A stretch of DNA of 64,000 nucleotides, taken from positions 6,262,001 to 6,326,000 of the forward strand of contig NC_089422.1 in the NCBI RefSeq assembly GCF_013426205.1, in the 5' to 3' direction. The notes under the pieces are model-generated. The model did not search any database, was not told where the DNA came from, and saw only the letters and a list, made by a program, of their open reading frames with translations. Position 1 is the stretch's first letter. Each line of letters opens with the position of its first letter. A program made the translations under genes and the position numbers. This document shows, one piece after another, positions 10,779 to 25,476 of this stretch. Source of the stretch: Metarhizium brunneum (Eukaryota; Ascomycota; Sordariomycetes; Hypocreales; Clavicipitaceae).

Positions 10779-13177
10779 TGTATTTGAAAGAGCGTGCATA
10801 CCTAGTCTTCTGTGCTAGATCTGAACATTGTACTATATGACGGAGGGGAATCTCAATTAAAAACAAGATCTTGGAAGTACTTGGAAACCCACTGTCTGCA
10901 GCGTTGGATCGCCATCATGTGAGCTCAAGTGCTGTGTTGATGAGTATTTGGCAAGCTATTAGAAACAAAAATGTGAAATCCGGACGCAAGGGCTCATTCT
11001 GCCCGAGTAGGACGACGAGGGACGATGTCGTCAAGTTCTTTGTCATCGCCCTTCCCCAATTCTCGCATCCTCATCTTGCGTCATAGCCAACAATGACGTC
11101 TCGGTAGTGCAGATGTCCTCTTTTTTTTTTTTCCTTTTTACGAAAATAGGCCTCCTACCTCAGTTTGGTTCCACCCAAGTCCGGGTCCTAAATCAGGGGT
11201 CTTCTTGGCAGCCAAGAGCACGGTTCCAGAAGGACAAAAAATAACCAGACCAGACGCGACATGGGACCCTCAACGTGGGAACCTTGAATTAATGGGGGCG
11301 TTGTGGCGCATTCTTGACTCCCTCACAGCCCTGCACTGCCCCCCTACTCTGTGCGTTGACCAAACCCCCCGTGAGCTTGGAGAAATGCAACGTTTGAAAG
11401 GCACAAAATCCGCGCTTCCACTTAAAGTTTCAGTTGTAATACGAACCGCTCACGTGGGGAATTGCCGAGAGCTCACCTCCCCCATGGCGTCACTGCAAAG
11501 ACCGTTGCAAAGATTCCTGCACAAATCGTCGTTACGCGGAAGCGCGGTAAAGGCCTGGCGCATTGATTGGCTTGTTACAGAATCTGTATCTGTATCTGCT
11601 AGATATACTGCGTATGTATAGTAAGGATACCTTTCGGCATCTGGTTTCCGATGGGTAACTGGGTATCTCGTAATACTGGGCTAGCCGGTACTCCTTGGTG
11701 TTGATGCGAACAGCTATTAACTATACCTTGCTGGAGACTGCGTCCGACACTTTACTACCACTGCATTTCTGGCCCCGTCACAACTCGCCCTTTGCTATCA
11801 ATGCGATATCTGACACTTGAGCCAGGTGGGGATTTTCGGCATGAGACTCAAAAGCGCACCACCGCCGTTGGGCAGCAGGTCAAGTCCAGCCGCGGCCATG
11901 CAAGGTATGTCTGACTGTAAACGGAACAACGGACTGAACGGGGCAAAAGCTTGTGACGAAGGTCTGGTGTGTAGTTTTGTATGTATATTGAGCTGTACAG
12001 CACTCCGTAAACACTCGAGTCCCCAGAGGAGAGGGATCAGTCGAGCCTGGGAGCTCTACCGCGTTTCCGAGACCGGTTTTGGCCTGTTTCAAACAGTGCA
12101 TTGGACGCACGGTAGCCGTTGGACCGTTGGGGGCACGGGATGGCTCTCACGGGGTGATAAAGAAGCTGCGGAGCAAGAGCCTGTGATGTTAGTATTACTA
12201 CCTGGGGACTTGGGCGTCGCTATCGTGGCCGTTGTGGCAGGAGGATGGCAACGACTGCCTACAATACCATGATGCTCGAGTACCTAGGTCGGTTGGCAAC
12301 TTGGTCAAGTCGAAGCAACCGCGCAACCCCAAGGTCGGACAGGGATCCTGCTGAGTTGAACGGGGCTGTAAAACACCCGACATGGAAACAGATCAGCACA
12401 TGAGACCATTGAGACAACAATCAACAACGAAACTGGACATGGTTGACTGTGGATGTGGAAGGACGAGTTGCACCCCCGCCGCCCGCCCGCACAGCCCAGG
12501 CAGTGCCCACTTGATCTGTCTGGTCCTACTAGGCCTAGGCTAGGTACCTAAAGCAGGCACTCGGAGCCAATATTGACCAGACATGGACCAGACAGTCAAC
12601 AAGTCCTACCGGCTGTGCTGTTGAGCCTGGCAGCACCAGACTGCACCGGGTTGGAGGGGAGCGGGCAGTTGGCCAGTTGACCAGTTGACAAGTCAACACG
12701 GACATGGACATGGAGCCTCCCCAAGCTGGCCGCCTTATTAGTCTGGAAGTGCTTGAACCGCCCCTCCCGTCACGTCGTCACTGACGACATCTTTCCCACC
12801 ACCACAAAACAACCCACTTCTGCTTTTAAACCCCGTCCCTTCTGATCTCGAGCCGTGTGTCGTGGACTCGTGGGTATCTCGGCAGGGCTCCATCTCCCAT
12901 TTCTGCCCGCCGTCGCCGACTTCATTATTACCTCCTCCCGTCGAGAAGCCCTCCATCGTTTTCCTATAAAACACCTATCGGTCGTCTCTCCGGTGCTGCG
13001 AGGCCAGTCCCCTCTTTTTTTCATCTTTTTTTTCGCCCGCTGCATTGTTGCTTGCTAGCGGTGGCTGCGGCTCATCGTCCACCGTCCACGTCCCCCAGCC
13101 TCGACCTCGACCTTCACCAAGCTGCATTCCCACTGCTCGTCCAGCGCGAACGCATCGCGCCACACCTACTGCCCGCC
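10779..13177. other. Long intergenic / 5' leader region of protein kinase C
   Basis: About 2.4 kb with no supported gene. The last 350 bases are strongly pyrimidine-rich (CT tracts at about 13005-13035) and look like the promoter and long 5' leader of the kinase gene. Other features are a CTAGGCCTAG palindrome followed by CTAGGTACCTA (12529-12551), TACCTAGGT (about 12283), and CAGTTGRC repeated three times (12666-12689), running into the perfect inverted repeat GTTGAC-AA-GTCAAC (12684-12697). Open frames at 11205-11621 and 11817-12272 lack any recognisable domain. Confidence 0.5.
12666..12697. repeat. CAGTTGRC triplication with small inverted repeat
   Basis: Three tandem CAGTTGRC units end in GTTGAC-AA-GTCAAC, a perfect 6-base inverted repeat. 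It lies about 480 bases upstream of the PKC1 start codon. A regulatory role is only a possibility. Confidence 0.8.
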
Positions 13178-17103
<3,926 letters not shown>

Positions 17104-17727
17104 GGAACGAACCATCAAAATATGTGAAAGTGATGTTGACTGGGTGTAGATTTGGTGCGCCAATGGTGTGTGCATTTTGCGGAGTTTGTCATACCCTTGG
17201 CGGAGACAGTGAGCTGAAGAAGCACAGGTGAACGATGCGAACGAAAGTTTTGGGAAGCAAATAAAAGAGGCCATGTTTGATATCACGCTCGCTACGCTCC
17301 ATCCCGTGTGAAGCTATGTGGATGTAATTATTTTATTTTGGGGGGGGGGACCGCAGCCGCAGGCAGCCGCAGCAGCAGGAGGTAGTGATGATGAAGGGGT
17401 TCACAAAAGTTTCAAGGAGGCGGCTTAGTTGGGGAGATTATAACAATGCATCAGTGATGATGACTATTATTAATAGAGAAGCCTTATAATGCAGTGGATA
17501 TCCACTAAACTGAGGTGTTGGTGCTCCCGGTGTTTGAATCTTGGGTTGGTTGCCTGGGATCATCACTTGCTTCACGTCATGGTCTAGGGTGGGTGTAATT
17601 TTTTTTCATTATTTTTTTTTCCCTTTTTGGCTCAAGATGGCGTTATGCTACAAGTAATATGCCATGACTGTATATTGCTCTTTTCCAAGCATCCTTCCTA
17701 CATTGCATTGTACAGGTTTAGACGTCC
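17104..17727. other. Intergenic between convergent genes
   Basis: The 3' untranslated regions of PKC1 and the acyl-CoA dehydrogenase meet here. There is a G9 run at about 17341 and several T-rich runs near 17600. No gene or structured RNA was recognised. Confidence 0.5.
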
Positions 17728-19223
17728 CTAGTTGGTGTACTCCTTTTGCAGCAGCTTGGCAATGGTGTTGAGCTGAATGTTGCTGGTGCCCTCGTAGATG
17801 GCACCAATCTTGCTATCGCGCCAAAACTTCTCGGCCAGGCCCTCGCGCACGAAGCCCATGCCGCCCATCCACTCGACGGCCAGGCCGGAAACGCGGCCGG
17901 CAACCTGCGAGGCGTACAGCTTGGCCATGGCGGCGTCCTTGACAAAGTCCTCGCCGGCCTCCTTCTTGCGAGCGGCGTTGTAGACGAGGGCGCGGGCGGC
18001 GGCGATTTCGGTGTAGGACTGGGCAATCTGGTGCTGCATGCCCTGGAACTCGCCGACCAGGGAGCCGAACTGCTTGCGGTCGTTCCAGACGTACTTGACG
18101 GCGTTTTCGAAGGACCCCAGCGCGAGGCCGGTCATTTGGGCGGCGATGCCGATGCGGCCCTCGTTGAGGAGGCTGATGGCGTACTTGTAGCCCTGCCCGC
18201 GCTCGCCGAGGATGTTCTCCTTGGGGACGACGACGTCGTCGAAGCTGAGGACGCAGGTGCTGCTGGCGCGGATGCCGAGCTTCTTCTCCTTCTTGGCGAT
18301 GGAGAAGCCGGGGGTGCCCTTCTCGACGACAAAGGCGGTGATGCCGCGGTAGCCCTTGCTGGGGTCGAGGTTGGCAAAGACGATGAAGAACTCGGCCTCC
18401 TTGGAGTTTGTGATCCACATCTTGCCGCCGTTGATCTTGAAGCCGTCGGCCGTCTCCTCGGCGCGGGTGGCCAAGGCGAAGGCGTCGGAGCCCGAGACGG
18501 GCTCGGACAGGCAGAAGGAGGCGACGGTGTTGGTGGCCAGCCTGGGCAGCCACTTCTTCTTGAGGGCCTCGGAGCCGTACTTGATGACGGCGGTGTTGCA
18601 GAGCGTGTTGTGCACGTCGACCAGCACGCTGACACTGGGGTCGGCGCGGGCGAGCTCCTCGATGCCAATGATGGCAGACGTGAAGTTCATGCCGGCGCCG
18701 CCGTACTCCTCGGGGATCTCGACGCCCATGAGGCCCTGCTCGAAGAGCTGCTGCACGACGGAGGCGTCCATGTCCTCGGCCTCGTCCATGTCGCGTGCCT
18801 TGGGGAGGATCACCTCGCTGGCGAATTTGCTGACCGACTCGGCCATGGCGGCCTCAACCTCGGAGAGGTGGCTAATGGGCGTGGGAGGGATATCAGTGAT
18901 GTCAATGGTTTCGGAGCGTAGGGCCGAGGTGGTGGAGAGAGGGCGAGCCCTGCGTTGTTACTTGTTAGTACAAAAAGAAAGACCGCAATTCCAAGTACGG
19001 TAGCATGGTTTGAATTTAAGCGGCTCGAAAGCTCCTTTCCGGGTGCATGCTTCCGGCTACAATATGGGCGACATGAAGCAGGAATCCCAAGTGCGACTTA
19101 CAAGTTCATGTTGCGAGCAGCAGCAGCGGGACGAGAAGCAATGCGGCTAGACGTACAGACGGTCTGAGCAAGACCCCTTGAACCCCGGAGGGCCGGGCGC
19201 AGAACCCGCGTGAAGGAAGACAT
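17728..19223 (-). CDS. Mitochondrial short/branched-chain acyl-CoA dehydrogenase
   Basis: Two exons (19223-19102 and 18949-17728, minus strand) encode 447 residues. Exon 1 supplies a basic, acid-free presequence (MSSFTRVLRPALRGSRGL) that predicts import into mitochondria. The catalytic part shows the FAD/substrate motif CLSEPVSGSDA, then WITNSKEAEFFIVFAN, the flavin-binding FGSLVGEFQGMQHQIA region and WMGGMGFVREG. The general-base glutamate is E427 in IYEGTSNIQ. The family oxidises acyl-CoA esters at the alpha-beta bond and passes electrons to ETF, in fatty-acid or branched-chain amino-acid breakdown; the sequence looks closest to the short/branched-chain class. Codons are strongly G/C-ending, which creates a long false open frame on the opposite strand (17746-18921). 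Confidence 0.94.
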
Positions 19224-21214
19224 TGTGAATTGGAAGGCAAGGAATGGGGACAGACCGAAGGGGAAAAAAGAGAGTTTTGTAGGTGAGAGGTGAAGGGGAA
19301 ACGGTGAAGGCCGGAGGCAAGCGCGGAGGGTGACGGTAGCGGCGGTTGCGGCTGCCAATGGAATACCCTAACCCACGACCCGAAAAGAGAACAGTTTCTC
19401 AAAGGAAAATTGAGGGCCAAACAAGATGAGACTACACCCAGAAAGAAACGTTTGCACTCCCCAGAATCAATTGTATGCACAGCAATATCGTGAGACGAAA
19501 GGGGAAAATACAATAATAAAATAGCTGCGATATGGAATAGCCGTGGCTTTGGTCGGACTTGCTGCGCTGCTTCTCCCGTACACCTTGCCACCAAGCAGAT
19601 TGGCCGGTGAGCCGACGACTGCTGAGCCGAGGATAACCACGGCCTACTGTGGAGATTCATGGTTGGCAAAACTGGGGAAATGGGGGACATGGACAGATTT
19701 GGGGCATGTGATGGGTGGGGCTTGCGAGGTTGATTGATTAAAGTTGTTGGCTGTCATTTTGTGCTAGAAGAGGGCAATTGGCTTTGTAGAAAGCTACATG
19801 TACCTAAATACTTAGTATGAGCATAACATGGCGACTCTCATAGCCATAACTATATATGTCGAGGCTGAATAGGATTTTTGGTAACCAGTATGTCTCCAAG
19901 GCACGATTACCATTATATTGATAGTATTGCCTCTTACAAATTCACCTTTTACCTTTCAACTTCCCACTTCCCACTTCCGACCTCCAACCTTTGACTTCCA
20001 ACCTTTGACTTCCAACCTTTGACTTCCAACCTTTGACTTCCAACCTTTGACTTCCAACCTCATCTTGTCTGCCTAATCTAGAGCTTCTCGATGAACATTA
20101 TGGTTTTTTCAAGTGCGTTTCCCAGCACTATTCGCTAGTGCCAGGCGCTGGCTGCTCAAGATTCCAAGCCATGGAAATAAAGATGAATGAAATGAGCTGG
20201 CCGCGCAGACCCTCGTTGCAGTGGCTACTACCATGCGCACTCTGGAAGTAAACAAGTCCTCGACTTCTTAGCCACCGCTCATAATGTCTTAGTTTCGCCC
20301 TATATACTTATAGGCTGCATAAATGGTCCATTGCTCTACGGTGTCTGGTTCACAAATCGATCAAAGGGCATAGGTACTTCAATGAAATCAACCATTAGCC
20401 CCGGATGAAAACATTGCCATCGATTGATGTTTCAGATTTCAGCTTACTCTTTCGCTAAAGCCCGCTCTCCACTATTTAATTACAGCTACGAGCTAACTAA
20501 TGTGAACCTTCTGCGCTTCATGGACAAGCACGGCATGCTAGAAAGAAGGTCTGTCCCTTAGAATCCCAGCACCGAACCTGTCAACCCCCTATCGAGTCGT
20601 TCTCAATTCCAAGACAGTGCTATACCTTCCATCTCCATCTCCGCAAAAAAGACCTTGATGGGCTTGCGCAGCTTCTCCGCGAGCTTGTCCAGTGGCTACC
20701 GTATGTCGCTTATCGCGGAGAATGTATGCATTGCCGCGCGGGATCCAGCTGTCGCAGCAGGATTCAGAGAAGACCTTGCAAGAGCTTCACGTGGCAACCA
20801 AAGGTGAATTCAACAAGAATGGTATAGGCTTCTCCTGCTGGTATAGACTTCTCCTGCAAGCTGAAGCCACGGCGAGCGGCGAGTCGAGGCTCGAGACGCG
20901 CGTTTCAACGCTCCACGAGCCGGCTTTGAAGCAGTGCTTAGAGTCAGACAGACTGTGATCACTGCTCCTTGGGGGTGAAAATGTAGCCTTGCAGATTAAA
21001 AATCGAGTAGCGCCGCAGCAACCTCGTTTTACCAAGGTGTTGCGGTAATCATTTCCCATCATGCAAAACCCAGGCACACAAAGAACAGGCAAAGAAGGCA
21101 TCACGTGACCACGGCGTAGATTTTGGCCAACCTCCATTCTGCATCATCGCGAGCTCCCGCCCCCATCTCCAACAAGCACACACCCAAAGCCATTGACCGG
21201 CCCAACCCGTCAAA
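19224..21214. other. Intergenic with tandem repeat and an unexplained GC-rich patch
   Basis: About 2 kb upstream of both flanking genes. It contains the 14-base tandem array at 19984-20060 and a GC-rich patch at about 20640-20950 with coding-like base use but no intact frame (see findings). A 19-base direct duplication (GGTATAGRCTTCTCCTGC core) lies at 20821-20858. The final 150 bases should hold the uS12m promoter. No intact gene was recognised. Confidence 0.5.
19984..20060. repeat. 14-base tandem repeat, five and a half copies
   Basis: The unit CCAACCTTTGACTT is repeated five times without a mismatch (19984-20053), followed by a half unit CCAACCT. Degenerate pyrimidine-rich relatives (ACTTCCCACTTCC) lie just before. 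It lies between genes and has no coding potential. Confidence 0.95.
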
Positions 21215-21880
21215 ATGGTCGGTTCAATTGTCCGCCAGCTCTTCTCCCCGGCGACCCGGCGACCGCTCACCTCCCCCCTCGCCTCGGCGCTGCTCAAACC
21301 GACCCGATTCACACCCATCTTCCGCTCCGCCGCCCCTGCGGCCCCAGCACCCTTCTCAACGACGCCGGCGCGCGGCGCAACACTGAACCAAGTCCTCCGG
21401 GGCATTCGCAAGGGCAAGCGCGCGCGCCACGCCGTCTCCCCGGCCCTGTCCAACACCAATTGCCCCGCGCTGAAGGGCGTGTGCCTGCGAGTGGGCGTCG
21501 TGAGGCCCAAGAAGCCCAACTCGGGCGAGAGGAAGACGGCCCGTGTGAAGCTCTCGTCCGGGGCCGTGGTGACGGCCTACATTCCCGGCGAGGGACACAA
21601 TATCCAGCAGCACAGTGTGGTTCTCGTGCGGGGAGGCAGGGCGCAGGATTGTCCCGGTGTCAGGTATCACCTGGTGCGAGGGGCATTGGACCTGGTAAGT
21701 CGGGGAGGGGGGAGACGTGAGAAGCTGTGTGGTGCTGGTGCTGGGCCGGAAATTTGTCTTCGGCGCCGGCTTTGGCGAGCAATGAGCTAATTTTTTTTCG
21801 AATAGGGCGGCGTAGCGAACCGAACTACGAGTCGAAGCAAGTACGGCACCAAGAAGCCCAAGAAGGCTACTGTCGGCTAG
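21215..21880 (+). CDS. Mitochondrial small-subunit ribosomal protein uS12m
   Basis: Two exons (21215-21694 and 21806-21880) encode 184 residues. The first 55 or so residues are a basic, Ala/Pro-rich mitochondrial presequence. The rest is a textbook S12: [14 protein letters not shown], then [45 protein letters not shown] and [15 protein letters not shown], ending [13 protein letters not shown]12 sits at the decoding centre of the small subunit and influences accuracy. The splice falls between GALDL and GGVANR and preserves the family end. The start at 21215 gives the only in-frame targeting sequence. Confidence 0.97.
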
Positions 21881-22471
21881 CGAAAGCAAGGGATGAACAA
21901 GCTATGGACGGAGTGATTGGCGCCGCATAGATAATACTGTCGTCATGTGAAGGGGAAGGGCTGTTGACACTTCATCAGACAAGAAAATTTTCGAATTTGT
22001 GGCCAGTGAGGCGGGATGGCGTGCGCCCAATATGGCTACTGTACACTACACCACGCACATGTAAAAAAGAATACTAGACAGCACAAAACATGTCTCTCAT
22101 AAATAGATTTCCCAGGCATCTTCATTTTGGACAGCATGAATGTACACGAGTAAAATTGTGTCCTATCAGTCTTGCCCCTTAAAAAAAAACAATCAGACGC
22201 CTGTTCATTCCCTTTTTTGGTCTCTTCAAAGCTTGTTTCTCACTCGCAGTTTCAAGGTCATCCCATCGTGCGTTTCAATAAAGCCCTTGACTACCTACCC
22301 ATGTAGCTTCAATGTTTCCCGCGCCAAACAAAGCCAGCAATAGTGGAAGAAAGACCTCTGTAGCCAAACCGCGGCCATACCCTCCCTTCATATTATTCAT
22401 GTATGGTACATACTACGCGTCCCTTACGTACCAAGTCTAAAAAGTATTCTTTTTATTGTTGGTTACCCATC
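21881..22471. other. Intergenic between convergent genes
   Basis: AT-rich 3' flanks of the uS12m and KTR genes. Nothing beyond probable untranslated regions was recognised. Confidence 0.5.
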
Positions 22472-23923
22472 TCAATCTTTCTCACTCTCCCAGCCCTTAG
22501 GCTTGGTCTTGCCTGTGACGTCGAAGAATCGTGAAGTGCCTGGATGTGTGGTTAGCAAGCAGTGTTTTAAGATAGATCCGACAAGACGTACAAGAGTAGC
22601 CCTTCCAGTCAAAGTTGTCGCTTGGATTGCAGTGGCATCGGAGAGCCAATCGGGTCTTCTCGCCAGTAGGACAATGAGTGAAAGGGACGTGCCAGTAGGC
22701 AATGTCGTTGAAGAAATGAATGTCGCTCTTGTTCAACAAGAGTCCAGCTGCAATAGAGTGAACTGGGGCATCGCCCCATCGTTCATAAAAGAAGCCACCG
22801 TCACGGTCAAGAGATTCGAAGAAGTCAATGTAAGGCTTGCTTCGGAGCCAGTTCAGATTGCCGACCTCGAAGTTGGACCAAAAATGGCAGTTGTTGTATG
22901 TTTCTCCGCCATCGTCACTGAGGAAACCCATAACGTTATCCGCAGCAATGTGTTCGGGGTGGTTCTTCATAAACTTCTTGGTGCTGTCCCAAAGAGTCTT
23001 GATGGTCTCTGCGTATTCGTACAAGCTGAGAACGAAGCTATACTTCTTGCCACCTTCATGCATGACGCGGAAAGGGTCATAGTGGATGTCGCAGTACAAT
23101 TCAATAGATGGCTCAACACGCCAGTAGTAATCGTAGTTCATCATAAGGGGCTGTCGAAAGAAGAAACCGGATTCAAATCGGCACATGTGGCGGTAGCTCA
23201 CGGAATCACCATAGATGATCTTGCGCTCAGCCATGTCCTCGCGCACTTTCTTGGCCTTGTCCTGGTCGATCCACTGGGGGAATGACCAATGCTCCTCGGC
23301 GATCTCGCCATAGTGCGTCTTGCCGGACACCAGGGACGTGGTGATCTTTTTAAAGGTTTCGTCGAAGGGCTTGTCGTTGAGGAAGACCCAGTCATAGTTG
23401 TATCGGCGGTTGAATCTGTCCTCGACCTGGCGGATCGAGCGAGCAATATCCCACACGTCGCTGTTGCGAGCCAAAGTAACGAAGGTGGCGTTCATGCGAG
23501 GTCCAGGAGCAGGAGAAACCAGTTCAACATCCCAATTGGGATCTTCTGGTGTCATAGCCAGCGGGGATTGCGCATTGTTTCCGTTCTGTTTCTTCGGGAC
23601 AGTCGCAGCGTTATCGGAGCTCTCGGGTTTCTCGAGGGGTTGTTGAGGTTCATTTCTGGGGTCGTCTGATTTGCCAGCGTTGGTATTCGTGCTGGCATGA
23701 TCCAAACCCGTTGGAATGGTCACAGCGTCGTACTTTGAGTTGGAAACAAAATAAAACACTGCCAGAGTCTAGAAACATGAATCAAGCATTAGCAACTAGT
23801 GCAGGTGCAGGGTAAAACGAGAGCACGAGAAAAGAAAGAAAAAATCAGAAAATCAAACGCCATACAACGTACAAAGACGGCGATGATGATGTAGCGAACG
23901 TAGCGCGCGTTGCCAGCCACCAT
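22472..23923 (-). CDS. KTR/KRE2-family alpha-1,2-mannosyltransferase
   Basis: Three exons on the minus strand (23923-23873, 23768-22592, 22539-22472) encode 431 residues. This GT15 enzyme transfers mannose from GDP-mannose onto O-linked and N-linked glycans in the Golgi lumen. The first splice completes a type II signal anchor ([19 protein letters not shown]) after a short basic tail. A Ser/Pro/Asn-rich stem reaches to about residue 95. The catalytic domain has the family markers [27 protein letters not shown] (containing the conserved catalytic-site glutamate), [13 protein letters not shown] and WHVPFTHCP. The last splice restores the usual end KGYSCTSRFFD. It is one of several KTR paralogues expected in the genome, so no specific KTR number is assigned. 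Confidence 0.95.
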
Positions 23924-24396
23924 GGTGAATGACTTGCCACGGGGTGCCCGTGACTGATTTCAGGCTCGACCGGATAAGAAATCAGTGGCACGAAATCGAG
24001 CCTCGAAATTGCCAGCGACTCGGAGGATGAAGGAGTAGGGAGGTTTTCGATTTTTGGGACGGGTTGGATGGGAGCGAGGAGGCTAAGGGGTCAGTTAGCC
24101 CGAAAACTGGTCCCTCAGGGATGCAGGTCCGCAGGTCCGCAGGCCAGGCTTATCGGGTAACGAATAGTACCGTGGCCAACTTGAAAGATAAAAAAAAGAC
24201 TAGCTATAGGAAAAAAAACATGGCATTCGAGAAGCCAGCCCGTCGCCAAGATGGAGAAGGAGCAAAAAGGAGAGGAGGGGAAAGAAGAAGAAGAGCAAAG
24301 GAGGATAAAGTAGCCAGCAGAGTCTCAGAAGGATCGCAGGTGAAAATGCGAACGTGTGACAGCACAGGTCAAGAGCAAAACATACTTAAGGTACAA

Positions 24397-24455
24397 GTAC
24401 TTACTTAAAGTAAGTACCTAAAGTAGTAATAAACACCTAAAGTACCTAGGTACTT
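24397..24455. repeat. Palindrome cluster built from TACCTA/AAGTAC words
   Basis: There are two exact inverted repeats. The arms GTACTTACTT and AAGTAAGTAC are separated by a single A at 24397-24417. The 16-base perfect palindrome AAGTACCTAGGTACTT lies at 24440-24455. Related words continue to about 24480. Confidence 0.9.
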
Positions 24456-25443
24456 ACTTAAACTTAGGTGCCTCACTTAATAGTGTCGATACCGATATAT
24501 GCGTTCGCGATCGAAGGTACAAGGAAGTACTTGTAATTAAGTTTTACCAGGTACTTCGGGGTAATGCACTCGATTGATTGATTTTTAGGAAACGAACCAT
24601 GGAAGGTGCGGACGGTCAGCGGGAGCCACAGGACACTAGCATGCCAAGAACAGATTCAGGACGGAGTACGGAGTATGGGGACGCAGCTGGGCGCTTCAAA
24701 GGGCTGCCAAGCTCAAGTGCTGCCGGCGTGACTTTCCAGTCTCTATCTACCTAAGTAGGTACTTAAGTACTCGGCACGGGGCACTCGAGAACTTGCTGCA
24801 ATCTACTCCGTATGTACTACAACATTTGAAGACTGGACAGTTGGCAGCTGTCAATGACAAAGTCAAATGTCCCTCAAGCAATAATTTCCTTGGGCCTACA
24901 TATCACAGCGGCTCAGCCACCCAGCCTGCCCGCGACTGGACGTCTCGAGCTCAAGTGCTCTCTCATGCTTGGACCCCGACGCCAAGCAGAGTGGGGAGCG
25001 AGACAAGGTTTACAGGCTTCGTCGCTCTAGAGTTTGCAAGCCGTCAGGCGCCACCAAAGAGCAGTCAGTGCCATTCATACTGTCTTGTGTCCCGCATCCA
25101 GACCGATCTTCCGGCGCTCAAATACGAACATTGAACGACGGCAACGGGTCCCAGCGCACAAGGTTCGAGACGGTGCAATCCGGACTGTCTATTACCTCGG
25201 TGGCTCGACTAGTGTGTTTCAACAATACCAGATTGCTGCCTGCACGTCGGGAAAAGCCAGAATGTCGGCTCTAGGTTGGTCGTTGTCTCTTCCCGTATTA
25301 ACCAGATATATTGCATGAACGGCCCCGTCTTGCTTTATGGCCTGTAATACGGAGAATTGTGGGGAATGATGCCGATAGGTTTTTCTGGGATGTTGTCTCA
25401 TCCGGTTCCCCTGGTCTGATGTATTTTGGCACGTTTGTGAAAG

Positions 25444-25476
25444 GGGCAGGCAGGCAGGCGGGCAGGCAGGCAGGCA
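25444..25476. repeat. GGCA microsatellite
   Basis: About eight tandem tetranucleotides GGCA with one interruption (GGCGGGCA). Noncoding. Confidence 0.9.

Noticed and set aside
17746..18921. 391-codon open frame on the plus strand
   Set aside because: Lies wholly antisense to the acyl-CoA dehydrogenase, whose motifs and splice are clear. The frame results from G/C-ending codons, and its product is a low-complexity Gly/Leu/Val/Asp-rich string.
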